From Paludibacteraceae bacterium (GTDB lineage: Bacteria; Bacteroidota; Bacteroidia; Bacteroidales; Paludibacteraceae): a stretch of DNA of 64,000 nucleotides. Below, piece by piece: positions 18,701-27,184 of the stretch. Position numbers and translations under genes: made by a program. A model generated the notes under the pieces. It searched no databases. It was given only the letters and a program-made list of their open reading frames with translations, and was not told the DNA's origin. The stretch covers positions 36,689 through 100,688 of the forward strand of contig JAFNUD010000032.1 of NCBI GenBank assembly GCA_017384225.1. The letters are read 5' to 3'. Numbering within the stretch: position 1 is the stretch's first letter; each line of letters opens with the position of its first letter.

Positions 18701-18727
18701 AACAGGGACAGCGATGCTGTCCCTGTT
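18701..18727. repeat. perfect inverted repeat after recN
   Basis: Two 12-base arms (18701-18712 and 18716-18727) with a GAT loop. It lacks a T-run on either strand, so it is not a standard terminator. It could be a REP-like element or an mRNA 3'-end stabiliser. Confidence 0.75.
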
Positions 18728-18960
18728 GTCCTCCACCCCGCTCATTCCCTTCTAATTTTTGGTCCAATTACTATAATATAATTATGGTATATTTTTTCCG
18801 TGTTATCCGCGGAATCCCCCCACCCTCCTCTTTCGAAACAACTTCGTTACCACACAGAACATCCCTTACCCCCCCCAACTCAAGTTTATAATCATCTTGT
18901 AAGAATCAATGAAATCTGCGAGAAAAAAAATATGTTTTACAGCAGAAATAGCACAAAAAA

Positions 18961-18992
18961 TTTGCATGATTTTATTTTTTTTTGTACTTTTG
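18961..18992 (+). promoter_or_regulatory. promoter of the large lipoprotein
   Basis: TTTG at 18961-18964, 20 bases, TACTTTTG at 18985-18992. The transcript would carry a leader of roughly 125 bases before ATG 19125, including a stem-loop at 19007-19048. Confidence 0.76.
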
Positions 18993-19124
18993 CAGCGTAA
19001 TTTGCGGTAGAGTTCTCAAAAAATCATTTTTTTACAAAAAGAATTCTACATAATCTGCTGAAAACGAATATATTAAGAAAACAAAAAACAACGAAACACA
19101 ACATTAAACAATCTTTATAAAAGT

Positions 19125-21506
19125 ATGAGAAAGAATCTATTTTTAGTCAGTATGCTGACGGTTGCGATGATTATGTTATCATCTTGTGACAACAGCCATG
19201 TCAACAACCACCTTTCCTCTAAAGGCGAAGTGACTATTATCAACGATCCATCTCTATTGGCATCTCGTTTGATATTTGGTGGCAGTCGCCTTAAAAAGGT
19301 CCAACGTCAACAAGTTGTAGAACAAGTTGCAGAACCTACTATTCCCAGCGATGCGTTGCCTCTGAAAGACCAACCTACTAACTGGAACAATGGTGTAACT
19401 CTCACCCGTGGCAAAGCGTATTTTATCAATGAACCATGGACTGGTACTATCAGTCAAGATTGGTCATCTCAAACTGGCAGCATTGATATCTATGTAGCCG
19501 CAGATGCCACCTTTAGCAATTCATGGTGGAACGATGACACACCTTTGAATATTTACATCCTTGAGGGTGCTGTACTCACCTACTGCGAATCAGGTTATGA
19601 TGACAAGGTGCATATCAAAAAAGAAACCCGCGTATATTGCTGGGGTAATATTACCACACCAGATAATATGGGACTGCGTTTGTACAACGCAGGCTTGTTG
19701 CACATCTATGGCACCGAAGGCGAGCCATTCTATGTGAAAGCCAACAACAATACCGTTAATAACAACAATGCCTACTCTTCCTTCCAAGTGGATCCTGCAT
19801 CCGATTTCTACTGCGAGCGCGAGATGTATGTAGAAGGTACTGCATTGCTCAACGGCGGTAAGACACATACTGTTAACAAAGTGACTATTGGCAAAGACCT
19901 CTTCGTAGAGGGTGAGGCTGATGTGACCTTTGATGATTGCGTATTTGTACTCCGCGAATTGGACTTCAAATCAAGTCGCGAGGCCGTAGTGAACGTCAAC
20001 AAATACTTGCAAGCCAACACCCTGCTCACCAACCAAGGCGTAGGTACCATGAACCTCAAAGATGCTATGTTTGAGCTTTTGAGCGATGGTATGTTTGTTG
20101 ACAAAGGCAGCCAACGCATCGTGGTAAACGGCGTAGAAGCTACCTACAAGTCGATTGTGAAAGTAGGTGGTAAGCTCTATTTGGATCGCGGCAATGATTA
20201 CACTACCGTACCTAACAGCGTAGCAGCAGCTAGCTTCCCAAGCGGTAACTTCACCGGTCACCTGAACCTGGAAGGCGATCTGCGCATCAAGTTCTACCAC
20301 GATGTTCCAGACGAGAACGCCATCTTGAGTGCAGACAACTTGGTAGTACCTGCCACAGTAAGCATAGCAGAGAACTGCTGGTTGCCAGCCAGCGAAGATG
20401 GTTGCCGTCCAGAGGTAGGCGAAGTGCCAGTAGTAGAGGTATTGCCTCCAACCAGCAGCACTCCTACACACAAGTACTCAGCTACCAGCATCTCCTTCAA
20501 CGAGGACTTGGTATATGTAAGCTGGCACGCTAACCCAGAGACCAACATGCACTATGCACAAAGCAACTACAGCCCATCGGTGGACAGCGCAGAAGACTTT
20601 GGCGGTATCGTGGATATTATTCACATTGACCGTTACGACATTACCAGCAGTCTCTTTGAGCAATCTATGGAGAACAGCGAGTTTAAGTACAACCATATCC
20701 TCTTCTCTGACAACGTTGTTTACACCGCAGCTACCAGCAACAAGGTAGGTGCAGCGATGAGCAAGATCGCTTTGACTCCAGCAGGTTTGTTCCCAGAGTT
20801 GGACAACTACAAAGAGGTACGCGTGCCACTCACAGGCTACTCTGCTAACTGCGTAGAGCGTATCGGCAACGAGCTCGTGACCATCTCAGGTTACTCCAAG
20901 GGCGGTATCAATAAGTTTGCTCTCACCGACGAAAGCAACCAAGAGAAAAAGCATATCAAGGGTGGTGATGACTACCAAGGAAAGTATGTATATTACCATG
21001 CAGCTAATGGCAAGGTGATCACACTCAACAATACCAGTCGCGGAATCGTAACTATCTACAATAGCGACATGGTAGAGGAGACAAGCTTCGAGGTAGGCGC
21101 TATCTATCCAGAGGACGGCAAGAACGTATGTATCTGCGACAACGAGCATATCTACGTATGTAAAGGTCAAAATGGCTTCGGCGTATATGACTATGCAGGC
21201 AATCGCGTAGGTGGTTCAGGCAAGAGTGCCAACGGCGTAGATGTGGATGACAAATTCATCTACTTGGCAGCAGGCGACGGCTTGGCTATCCTAGATAAGC
21301 ATAGCAGATTCGTGAACGGCGAAGGCGATATTTGCAACCGCACCGTGAAGAAGTTTAGTTACACAGGTCGTGGTGCTACCAGCGTGACCGACGAGACCAG
21401 CATCAAGCAATCTGCTAACTTCGTGAAGAAAGGTCCTGACGGACGTATCTACGTAGCATATGGTATGTATGGATTGCAAATCTACGAACTGGGTATTACA
21501 GAATAA
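19125..21506 (+). CDS. large surface lipoprotein, function unknown
   Basis: A 793-residue protein with a lipoprotein signal peptide; the lipobox LSSC places the modified Cys at 21. The N-terminal half, about 90-420, is beta-rich with repeated strand patterns such as 'LF-EGEADVTFDDC' and 'LYLDRGNDYTT', which suggests a right-handed beta-helix or similar solenoid. The C-terminal half, about 450-793, has repeated blocks ending in YxxANGKVITL, NEHIYVCKGQNG and KFIYLAAGDGLAILD, like the blades of a beta-propeller with LVIVD-type repeats. No catalytic motif is recognised. It stands alone with its own promoter and terminator, upstream of the polymer-export operon. A functional link to that operon is possible but unproven. 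Confidence 0.72.
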   Translation: MRKNLFLVSMLTVAMIMLSSCDNSHVNNHLSSKGEVTIINDPSLLASRLIFGGSRLKKVQRQQVVEQVAEPTIPSDALPLKDQPTNWNNGVTLTRGKAYFINEPWTGTISQDWSSQTGSIDIYVAADATFSNSWWNDDTPLNIYILEGAVLTYCESGYDDKVHIKKETRVYCWGNITTPDNMGLRLYNAGLLHIYGTEGEPFYVKANNNTVNNNNAYSSFQVDPASDFYCEREMYVEGTALLNGGKTHTVNKVTIGKDLFVEGEADVTFDDCVFVLRELDFKSSREAVVNVNKYLQANTLLTNQGVGTMNLKDAMFELLSDGMFVDKGSQRIVVNGVEATYKSIVKVGGKLYLDRGNDYTTVPNSVAAASFPSGNFTGHLNLEGDLRIKFYHDVPDENAILSADNLVVPATVSIAENCWLPASEDGCRPEVGEVPVVEVLPPTSSTPTHKYSATSISFNEDLVYVSWHANPETNMHYAQSNYSPSVDSAEDFGGIVDIIHIDRYDITSSLFEQSMENSEFKYNHILFSDNVVYTAATSNKVGAAMSKIALTPAGLFPELDNYKEVRVPLTGYSANCVERIGNELVTISGYSKGGINKFALTDESNQEKKHIKGGDDYQGKYVYYHAANGKVITLNNTSRGIVTIYNSDMVEETSFEVGAIYPEDGKNVCICDNEHIYVCKGQNGFGVYDYAGNRVGGSGKSANGVDVDDKFIYLAAGDGLAILDKHSRFVNGEGDICNRTVKKFSYTGRGATSVTDETSIKQSANFVKKGPDGRIYVAYGMYGLQIYELGITE

Positions 21507-21535
21507 GAAATAAGCAAAAATACATAATACTATGC

Positions 21536-21564
21536 AAAAAAGCGGGTCACAAACCCGCTTTTTT
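21536..21564 (+). terminator. terminator of the large lipoprotein gene
   Basis: Stem of 11 bp (21536-21546 with 21554-21564), GC-rich core GCGGG/CCCGC, followed by T-run. It lies 30 bases after the stop. Confidence 0.88.
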
Positions 21565-21594
21565 GTATCTATTTGGCAAAATATCACCGTAAAA

Positions 21595-21626
21595 TTTGGA
21601 ATATTCAAAAATAAAGTGTAACTTTG
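21595..21626 (+). promoter_or_regulatory. promoter of the polymer-synthesis/export operon
   Basis: TTTG at 21595-21598, 20 bases, TAACTTTG at 21619-21626. ATG 21674 follows after 47 bases. A TTG at 21596 lies in the -33 box and is not a start. Confidence 0.78.
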
Positions 21627-21673
21627 CAGGTTGTAAGAAAAAACAATCCAAATCAACACTATTTTTTTTCGTC

Positions 21674-23029
21674 ATGACGTATAGAAAAATCATATTGTGT
21701 ATTCTGTGTATTCTCCCCATGTCTTTTTTCGCTCAGGAGAATAGTAGCCAATTACTCTTTGAGCGTTTTGAGCAGCGTTTTGCCGCACTGGACAGCCTTA
21801 TCTTTGCTACCGAGGACACAATACCAGACAACTCCTTTCACCAAGACAGTGCAGTGTATTTTCAGCATTGGATAGTAGGCAAGCAATACGTACAAGAGAG
21901 AGATTCGCTGGTTAGCAACAAGGTGGCAGCAGAAATCAGCGGCCTGAAGCATGAGACAGGTCTCGCCCTGACAGGACAAACCTATTATCGCTTGGATGAG
22001 AGTTTGATGGTGGATGAAGACGATGCAGTATCTCGATACAAAGCCAAGATACAAGTGGAACTGCGTTGGAACTTCCTACACAGCGCACTCATCAAACGCA
22101 AAGGACGTATCCACGAGATAGAGCTGCAAGGCGAGCAAGAACGCCTTGGCATGGACAAAGCAAATATAGCAGCTCTGGTAGCCGATCATCAAGAATACTA
22201 CCGTCAAAAATACGATAGTCTGTTGGCTGGCATATTGCAGCACCGACTATGCAATCTTACGCTCATGAACGACGCACAGATGTATCTGCTGGAACACGGC
22301 AATATCTCCAGCGACGACATGCTGCAAATCATCAACGACAAAGCTGAAGCAGAGCGTACACTGATGGGAATCACCAAAACCTATCCCTGTGCAGCCAGTT
22401 TGACACACCCCACAGGGCTCATCGTAGAGATAGACTCAATAGGCCTGATGCACTATGTGCAAACTAACCACCCCGACCTGCACATGCTGCAACTACAATC
22501 CGAACTACTGGTACAGCGCATGCAGAACGAGACCTATTGGCGCAAACTGAGTATCTCGCCTTTTGTGCGCTACTCCTACTATTTTCGCACCTCCCTACCC
22601 AACTCCACCAACGTGGATTTGGGTGTGAACTTCAATATCCCCATCACTGGCGAAAGTGGCAAAAAACGAGCTGCCATGGATGCCGAACGTATGATAGTGG
22701 ATATGGAATACGAACAAGTAAACCAAAAAATAGCGGAAAATATCCACGCCCTACTACAAGATATAGAGCGCCTGAACCGCACCTCACAAGCCGAACTAAA
22801 ACGCCTGCAAGATCTGCAAAAATACTTGCAAATACGCAGCAATGCCTATAGCAATCGCAAAGGTGAATACAATATCATCTTGCGCGCCAAAGAGTATAAC
22901 ACCTACCTACTCTGCTGGGAGAAACTGCTCGCCTATCAATATCAGCGCGATTGCCTGCTCATGACACTACAGACATACCTTCCCACAATATCAGTATTTG
23001 ATTTTTGTGTGGGAACTATTATAGAATAA
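21674..23029 (+). CDS. TolC-like outer-membrane efflux/secretion protein
   Basis: A 451-residue protein with a signal peptide (TYRKIILCILCILPMSFFAQ). The remainder is mostly long amphipathic helices, interrupted by short beta segments such as KIQVELRWNF and the late SISPFVRYSYYF and NSTNVDLGVNFNIPI. Two helical halves each followed by a strand pair are the plan of TolC/OEP channels. The halves are divergent and no Pfam-level motif can be quoted, so the call rests on architecture and on the HlyD-like gene four bases downstream. It would form the outer-membrane channel of a trans-envelope exporter. First gene of a four-gene operon. Confidence 0.72.
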   Translation: MTYRKIILCILCILPMSFFAQENSSQLLFERFEQRFAALDSLIFATEDTIPDNSFHQDSAVYFQHWIVGKQYVQERDSLVSNKVAAEISGLKHETGLALTGQTYYRLDESLMVDEDDAVSRYKAKIQVELRWNFLHSALIKRKGRIHEIELQGEQERLGMDKANIAALVADHQEYYRQKYDSLLAGILQHRLCNLTLMNDAQMYLLEHGNISSDDMLQIINDKAEAERTLMGITKTYPCAASLTHPTGLIVEIDSIGLMHYVQTNHPDLHMLQLQSELLVQRMQNETYWRKLSISPFVRYSYYFRTSLPNSTNVDLGVNFNIPITGESGKKRAAMDAERMIVDMEYEQVNQKIAENIHALLQDIERLNRTSQAELKRLQDLQKYLQIRSNAYSNRKGEYNIILRAKEYNTYLLCWEKLLAYQYQRDCLLMTLQTYLPTISVFDFCVGTIIE

Positions 23030-23033
23030 GCTT

Positions 23034-24272
23034 ATGAAGGAATTTTCATTTTCAACAGAAGAACGTCAAAACGAGATTGAGAGTATTCTGCGTGAACGCA
23101 AACGTAAGATCGCTACACAGCAGATCGTATTCACCATGATCCTATTAGTGATCATCGTTATCATCCTGCTATGGATGGGAAAAAAGGTATTGTATACCGA
23201 ATTTGATGGCTATATCAACACCGATTTGAACACTATCCGACACGCCGATGATATCTATATCTTGGAGACTAACAAAGACGTAGGCGACTTCGTTGCCCCA
23301 GGCGATACGCTATTCTCCTACGTGTATAGCCACGTCTTCTATAGCCACGAATCCACCGATAGCGAACCTACTGTAGTGGTGCAAAATCGCAATATGCGCG
23401 TGGACTACGGTTTGGCTCGTCAGGACTTGGAGGTGCTGAAAGTGCGCGTGAAAGAGCTCAAAAAGCAGCTGGAGACCGAAGACCACAATATCCGCTTCGG
23501 ACTAAGCGACAACCTCAAGAAAATGAAAATCGAACAAGAACTCGCCGAAGCCGAAGAGCAATACAATGCACAACGAAGAAAACTGGGTGTGCTATGGAAT
23601 GCCTTTAAGCAAACCACACAAGCCGTACAGAAAGCATCGAACAACGAAAATGGATTCTTGCGCGTACAAGACATGCGCAACGTGGAACTGATGAAAGAGT
23701 TGGGACTGGTGCGCTACTCCATCGCTGTGGACTCGGGTATTGTCACCAAAGTGTATGTGCCCGAATTGATTCTCGTACTACGTGGAGAACCTATCATCTC
23801 TATCCAGAGTTTTGACTTGCACCGCAACAACGTATCGGTGGTAGCATACGTCATGCCCAATCAAATGAAACATATAAACCGTAACACACAAGCGGAAGTG
23901 ATTGTCAATGACGATGTATCTTTCACCGCCAGCGTACTGATGCTGGGTACACGTACCGAAGAAATCCCTGGCGAACTGCGTAGTACACTCTCGCGTGACC
24001 ATACCGCCGTCATCGTAGTGCTGGGTATTGACACAAATCAAATCATACCCTTCTGGACACTGGTCAAGAATATCCCTGTGCGTATCAGGGTAAATAATTT
24101 TGACACAGAAGAAGAGGAAGAAGAAGAGGCAGACTACATGATGTTTCACACCACACACGGTCTGATTCGCCCTACAGAAGACGCCGAAACTATCTTAGAC
24201 ACACTGAATATACCATGCGATAGCATTGTGCCAGATAGCCTCATGACAGATACTATACACGTACAACAATAA
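23034..24272 (+). CDS. HlyD-like membrane-fusion (periplasmic adaptor) protein
   Basis: A 412-residue protein with a short cytoplasmic N-terminus, one transmembrane helix (about 32-51) and a periplasmic remainder. The first lipoyl-like half is VGDFVAPGDTLFSYVY (about 82-97). A coiled coil follows (about 125-190, rich in Lys/Glu/Leu heptads). The second lipoyl half is SGIVTKVYVPELILVLRGEPI (given in part; about 238-258), then a beta-barrel domain with VSVVAYVMP. The C-terminal tail has an acidic EEEEEEE run. It should connect the inner-membrane synthase with the TolC-like channel, as Alg44 does for alginate. Four bases separate it from the preceding gene. Confidence 0.78.
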   Translation: MKEFSFSTEERQNEIESILRERKRKIATQQIVFTMILLVIIVIILLWMGKKVLYTEFDGYINTDLNTIRHADDIYILETNKDVGDFVAPGDTLFSYVYSHVFYSHESTDSEPTVVVQNRNMRVDYGLARQDLEVLKVRVKELKKQLETEDHNIRFGLSDNLKKMKIEQELAEAEEQYNAQRRKLGVLWNAFKQTTQAVQKASNNENGFLRVQDMRNVELMKELGLVRYSIAVDSGIVTKVYVPELILVLRGEPIISIQSFDLHRNNVSVVAYVMPNQMKHINRNTQAEVIVNDDVSFTASVLMLGTRTEEIPGELRSTLSRDHTAVIVVLGIDTNQIIPFWTLVKNIPVRIRVNNFDTEEEEEEEADYMMFHTTHGLIRPTEDAETILDTLNIPCDSIVPDSLMTDTIHVQQ

Positions 24273-24293
24273 TATGCCTTAATTGAATCTTTT

Positions 24294-25700
24294 ATGGAGC
24301 ACTCTATTTACAAGATTGTTAGCAATCCAAACGGACGAAACATATTGGTCATCAATCACTATTTTGATGTAGAAAAAAGTGAAGAGATACAAGATGAGAA
24401 ATTCGATATTGTCTATCTCAATATCAGTAATATGTCCAACAATGAGATTGGTCTGCTGCTGGAGAAGACATCGCCTATTTTCTCCACAAAATGCTGGATG
24501 AAGCCTCGCTATGTGCAAACGAATAATACGGCTCGCATGGGTATCTTGGATATCCTAACCGACGGCATCGTTAATAGTCCATTTGACGAATTGGTCACCC
24601 AACGATCAGAAGAAATCTTCCTGCAAATGAGTCGTCTGCAAATCACGCAGACAGCTAATGTATCCACCTTCGTGGCACTCTTTATTCGTCTGTGTAAATA
24701 CTCCATCAGTCGTGGCAAATATACCTATACCTCCACTATCATCCCTGGTATCACAGAGGGACACTCAGCTCTATATGCCGCCTTGCTATTCAACAACGAG
24801 GTAGCTTCCAGAAAAGAGTTCTTAGAGTTTAACCAAAAACTGCTAGAGTTGGGCTATGCTGAACCTCAAGATTTTGTAGAACGTGTACACCTGTGCCCAC
24901 AATGCAAGAGTAGCCACCTTATATATGCCGAGTGCTGTCCTAAGTGTGAAAGTTCAAACATCAACGAGGAACCCATGCTCCACCACTTCCGTTGCGCCAA
25001 CATATCCCCAGAGAGTACCTACGTATATGACGATAAGCTCCGCTGCCCTAAATGTCGCCAATACCTGCATCATATAGGCGTGGACTACGACCGTCCAACC
25101 GATGTACACACTTGTGGCGAATGTGGACATACCTTCATCCATACAAAAATGAAAGTGCGCTGCGCCAACTGCGGCTCCAAACACCGACCTGCACACCTGC
25201 AACCTATGGACGTGGTACGGTACAAATATACAGCCGAAGGCATACAATCCATTGTCAATAACGATGCACTCATCAAAATCGGTAAAGACCTATGGTTTGG
25301 TTACTCCAACTTCGACTCCTATCTACAACAGCTACGCCTCTTCTCGCATACCAGTGCACTCAACGAAACGCTCTATACCATTCGACTCAAAATCCGCGTA
25401 GCCGATCACGTGAGCGAAACGGATAGAATAGACTTTTTGCGACGTATGCATGAACTATTCTACGACTACAACTTCTCCTACAAGAGCAACTATTTCTTCC
25501 TATCCTCGAAGAGCCACACAGAAGATATTAGCAATACACAACAGCAAATCATGCGCAATATCGAATACAAACTCTCTACCCTGCAAACAGACTGTCCGTT
25601 CGCATACGTGGAAGAGCAGACAAGCGTAGTTAGAGATGCAAGCGAAAATATCGAACGCTATATCCGCCGACTCTGTGAACCTATCTATCGCAATGAATAA
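24294..25700 (+). CDS. TackOD1-type zinc-ribbon protein
   Basis: A soluble 468-residue protein. Five CxxC pairs occur at 201/204, 215/218, 251/254, 274/277 and 290/293, with a Cys at 234. The intervening pattern, LHHFRCA then CPKCRQYLHHIGVDYDRP then CGECGHTF, matches what I recall of the TackOD1 output domain. That domain is found in archaeal and Bacteroidota signalling proteins. The N-terminal 190 residues resemble a degenerate receiver-like fold; the C-terminal 150 residues resemble a degenerate nucleotide-cyclase-like alpha/beta domain. Both are weak inferences. It sits between the adaptor and the glycosyltransferase, so it may regulate the synthase, in the place that PilZ domains hold in alginate systems. 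Confidence 0.68.
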   Translation: MEHSIYKIVSNPNGRNILVINHYFDVEKSEEIQDEKFDIVYLNISNMSNNEIGLLLEKTSPIFSTKCWMKPRYVQTNNTARMGILDILTDGIVNSPFDELVTQRSEEIFLQMSRLQITQTANVSTFVALFIRLCKYSISRGKYTYTSTIIPGITEGHSALYAALLFNNEVASRKEFLEFNQKLLELGYAEPQDFVERVHLCPQCKSSHLIYAECCPKCESSNINEEPMLHHFRCANISPESTYVYDDKLRCPKCRQYLHHIGVDYDRPTDVHTCGECGHTFIHTKMKVRCANCGSKHRPAHLQPMDVVRYKYTAEGIQSIVNNDALIKIGKDLWFGYSNFDSYLQQLRLFSHTSALNETLYTIRLKIRVADHVSETDRIDFLRRMHELFYDYNFSYKSNYFFLSSKSHTEDISNTQQQIMRNIEYKLSTLQTDCPFAYVEEQTSVVRDASENIERYIRRLCEPIYRNE

Positions 25701-25715
25701 GTAGGCAAGATCAAG

Positions 25716-27038
25716 GTGCTGGACTACTGTTTCCATATTATTGATAATATCGTCGGGGAATTCACACGTAATCTCTCTTGGCAAGTATTGCTCAATACCT
25801 ATTGGTTTCTCTTCTTCGTGGAATTCCCACGCTACTACCTGCTGGAAATCATCGTGACCTGCTGGTACAAACTGCACTACCGAGCACGACGAGAGGAGAA
25901 AGAAGTAGCACGTATGAAACTCTATATAGAGAACCCCCTAGTAACAATCCTCGCACCTGGCAAAAACGAAGGAAAAAATATCTACAAACTGGTGCAATCG
26001 CTCCGCGAACAAACGTATAAAAACTACGAAATCATCATCGTAGATGACGGATCAGACGACGCTACACCACTGATATGTAGAGACTTGGAAAACGCTGGAT
26101 ATATCGATCTCTTTTTGCGAGCACATGATCGAGGCGGAAAAGCTAGCGCAGCCAATCTGGGTACATTCTACGCCAAAGGCAAATACATCGTACACCTCGA
26201 TGCCGACTCCTCGCTGGATAGAGATGCACTGGAAAAAATATTGATTCCATTCTACTTGGATAGCCAAATCAAAGCCGTAGGCGGTGTGGTGAAAGTGCGC
26301 AATGCTCACGACTCTATCTGTACCGCTATGCAAGCACTCGAATACCTCAAGACTATTCAAGTGGGACGTATGGTGACTAGCCAATTAGGCATCTACCATA
26401 TCATTTCAGGTGCGTTCGGCGCGTTCGAAACGAAAATACTTAAGCAAGTAGGCTATTGGGACATCGGGCCAGGATTGGACGGCGATATTACACAGAAAAT
26501 ACGCAAATCAGGATACAAGGTGTATTTCGCCGAAGAAGCTATATGCATGACCAACGTGCCCGTGAAATGGCAAGTACTCTTCAAACAACGCAAACGCTGG
26601 AGCAAATCGCTCGTTCGATTCCGTCTGCGCAAACATATTGACATCTTTATGCCAAACAAGAATTTCTCATTCTCCAACATGATATCCAACTTGGAGAATA
26701 TCGTCTATGACTTTGGCTTTAACTATATCTGGTTTTTCTATATCCTATCACTCTTCTTTATGCACCCCGACCGACTCGTGGAGATCTTTGCCATCGGATA
26801 TATCATCCGCATGTTCTTCGGATATATCGGATTTGCTATCATTCAATGGGTTAGCGAACGCCCAAAAGAAGAGCGATGGCTGGCAGGATACGTGCCGTTG
26901 TCAACGTTCTACACGGGCTATTTTTTGCGTTTAGCTCGACTAATTGCACATACACAAGAGTTGTTTAACTTCTCATCCTACAAAGACCCTTGGAATCCTC
27001 GGAAGACATCCGAAGTGGCACAGTCGGAAGGCATATAA
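25716..27038 (+). CDS. processive family 2 glycosyltransferase (cellulose/hyaluronan synthase-like)
   Basis: An integral-membrane GT2 of 440 residues that would polymerise an activated sugar and thread the chain across the membrane. An N-terminal hydrophobic region spans about 25-50. The catalytic domain shows IIVDDGSDD (about 108-115), LDADSS (161-166), GLDGDIT (253-259) and the acceptor motif QRKRW (291-295). Two or three further hydrophobic segments lie between 325 and 410. The start is GTG 25716, 15 bases after the TackOD1 stop and in the same frame as that gene. A start at Met67 would lose the first membrane segment. The sugar substrate is unknown. Confidence 0.85.
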   Translation: MLDYCFHIIDNIVGEFTRNLSWQVLLNTYWFLFFVEFPRYYLLEIIVTCWYKLHYRARREEKEVARMKLYIENPLVTILAPGKNEGKNIYKLVQSLREQTYKNYEIIIVDDGSDDATPLICRDLENAGYIDLFLRAHDRGGKASAANLGTFYAKGKYIVHLDADSSLDRDALEKILIPFYLDSQIKAVGGVVKVRNAHDSICTAMQALEYLKTIQVGRMVTSQLGIYHIISGAFGAFETKILKQVGYWDIGPGLDGDITQKIRKSGYKVYFAEEAICMTNVPVKWQVLFKQRKRWSKSLVRFRLRKHIDIFMPNKNFSFSNMISNLENIVYDFGFNYIWFFYILSLFFMHPDRLVEIFAIGYIIRMFFGYIGFAIIQWVSERPKEERWLAGYVPLSTFYTGYFLRLARLIAHTQELFNFSSYKDPWNPRKTSEVAQSEGI

Positions 27039-27069
27039 ATCTTCGCAATAAATAATTATTCCACTTTTG

Positions 27070-27100
27070 TTGCATATGTCAAAAAAAAGTAGTAACTTTG
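27070..27100 (+). promoter_or_regulatory. promoter of asnS
   Basis: TTG at 27070-27072, about 20 bases with an A8 tract, TAACTTTG at 27093-27100. An alternative TTTG at 27066-27069 would give a 23-base spacer. Confidence 0.72.
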
Positions 27101-27102
27101 CG

Positions 27103-27133
27103 CGCTATTTTGTAAATAGCGTCGGAGCGCTAT
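27103..27133 (+). promoter_or_regulatory. hairpin in the asnS leader
   Basis: An 8-bp perfect stem (27103-27110 with 27114-27121) with a TGT loop begins at the expected transcription start. The sequence GCGCTAT recurs at 27127-27133, which would allow an alternative pairing. It could influence asnS expression. No T-box motif is seen. Confidence 0.45.
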
Positions 27134-27184
27134 GAAAATACAACAATCATAGCCCTACTTACGATAAAAAACAACAACACTATA

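Larger units (their letters stand above)
18578..19124 (+). other. 547-base intergenic region between recN and the lipoprotein
   Basis: No convincing gene is present. It holds a 12-bp perfect hairpin at 18701-18727, a C-rich tract near 18870, the promoter at 18961-18992, and a 125-base leader with a 10-bp stem (19007-19016 with 19039-19048, one G-T pair). AGGGACAGC occurs at about 18584 and again in the hairpin. Confidence 0.6.

Noticed and set aside
18546-18755. 69-codon frame after recN as a separate gene
   Set aside because: It overlaps the end of recN and runs through the hairpin. It is better explained as a possible frameshifted RecN tail.
27103-27133. T-box riboswitch before asnS
   Set aside because: No specifier loop, no T-box sequence and too short a leader. 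Only simple hairpins are present.
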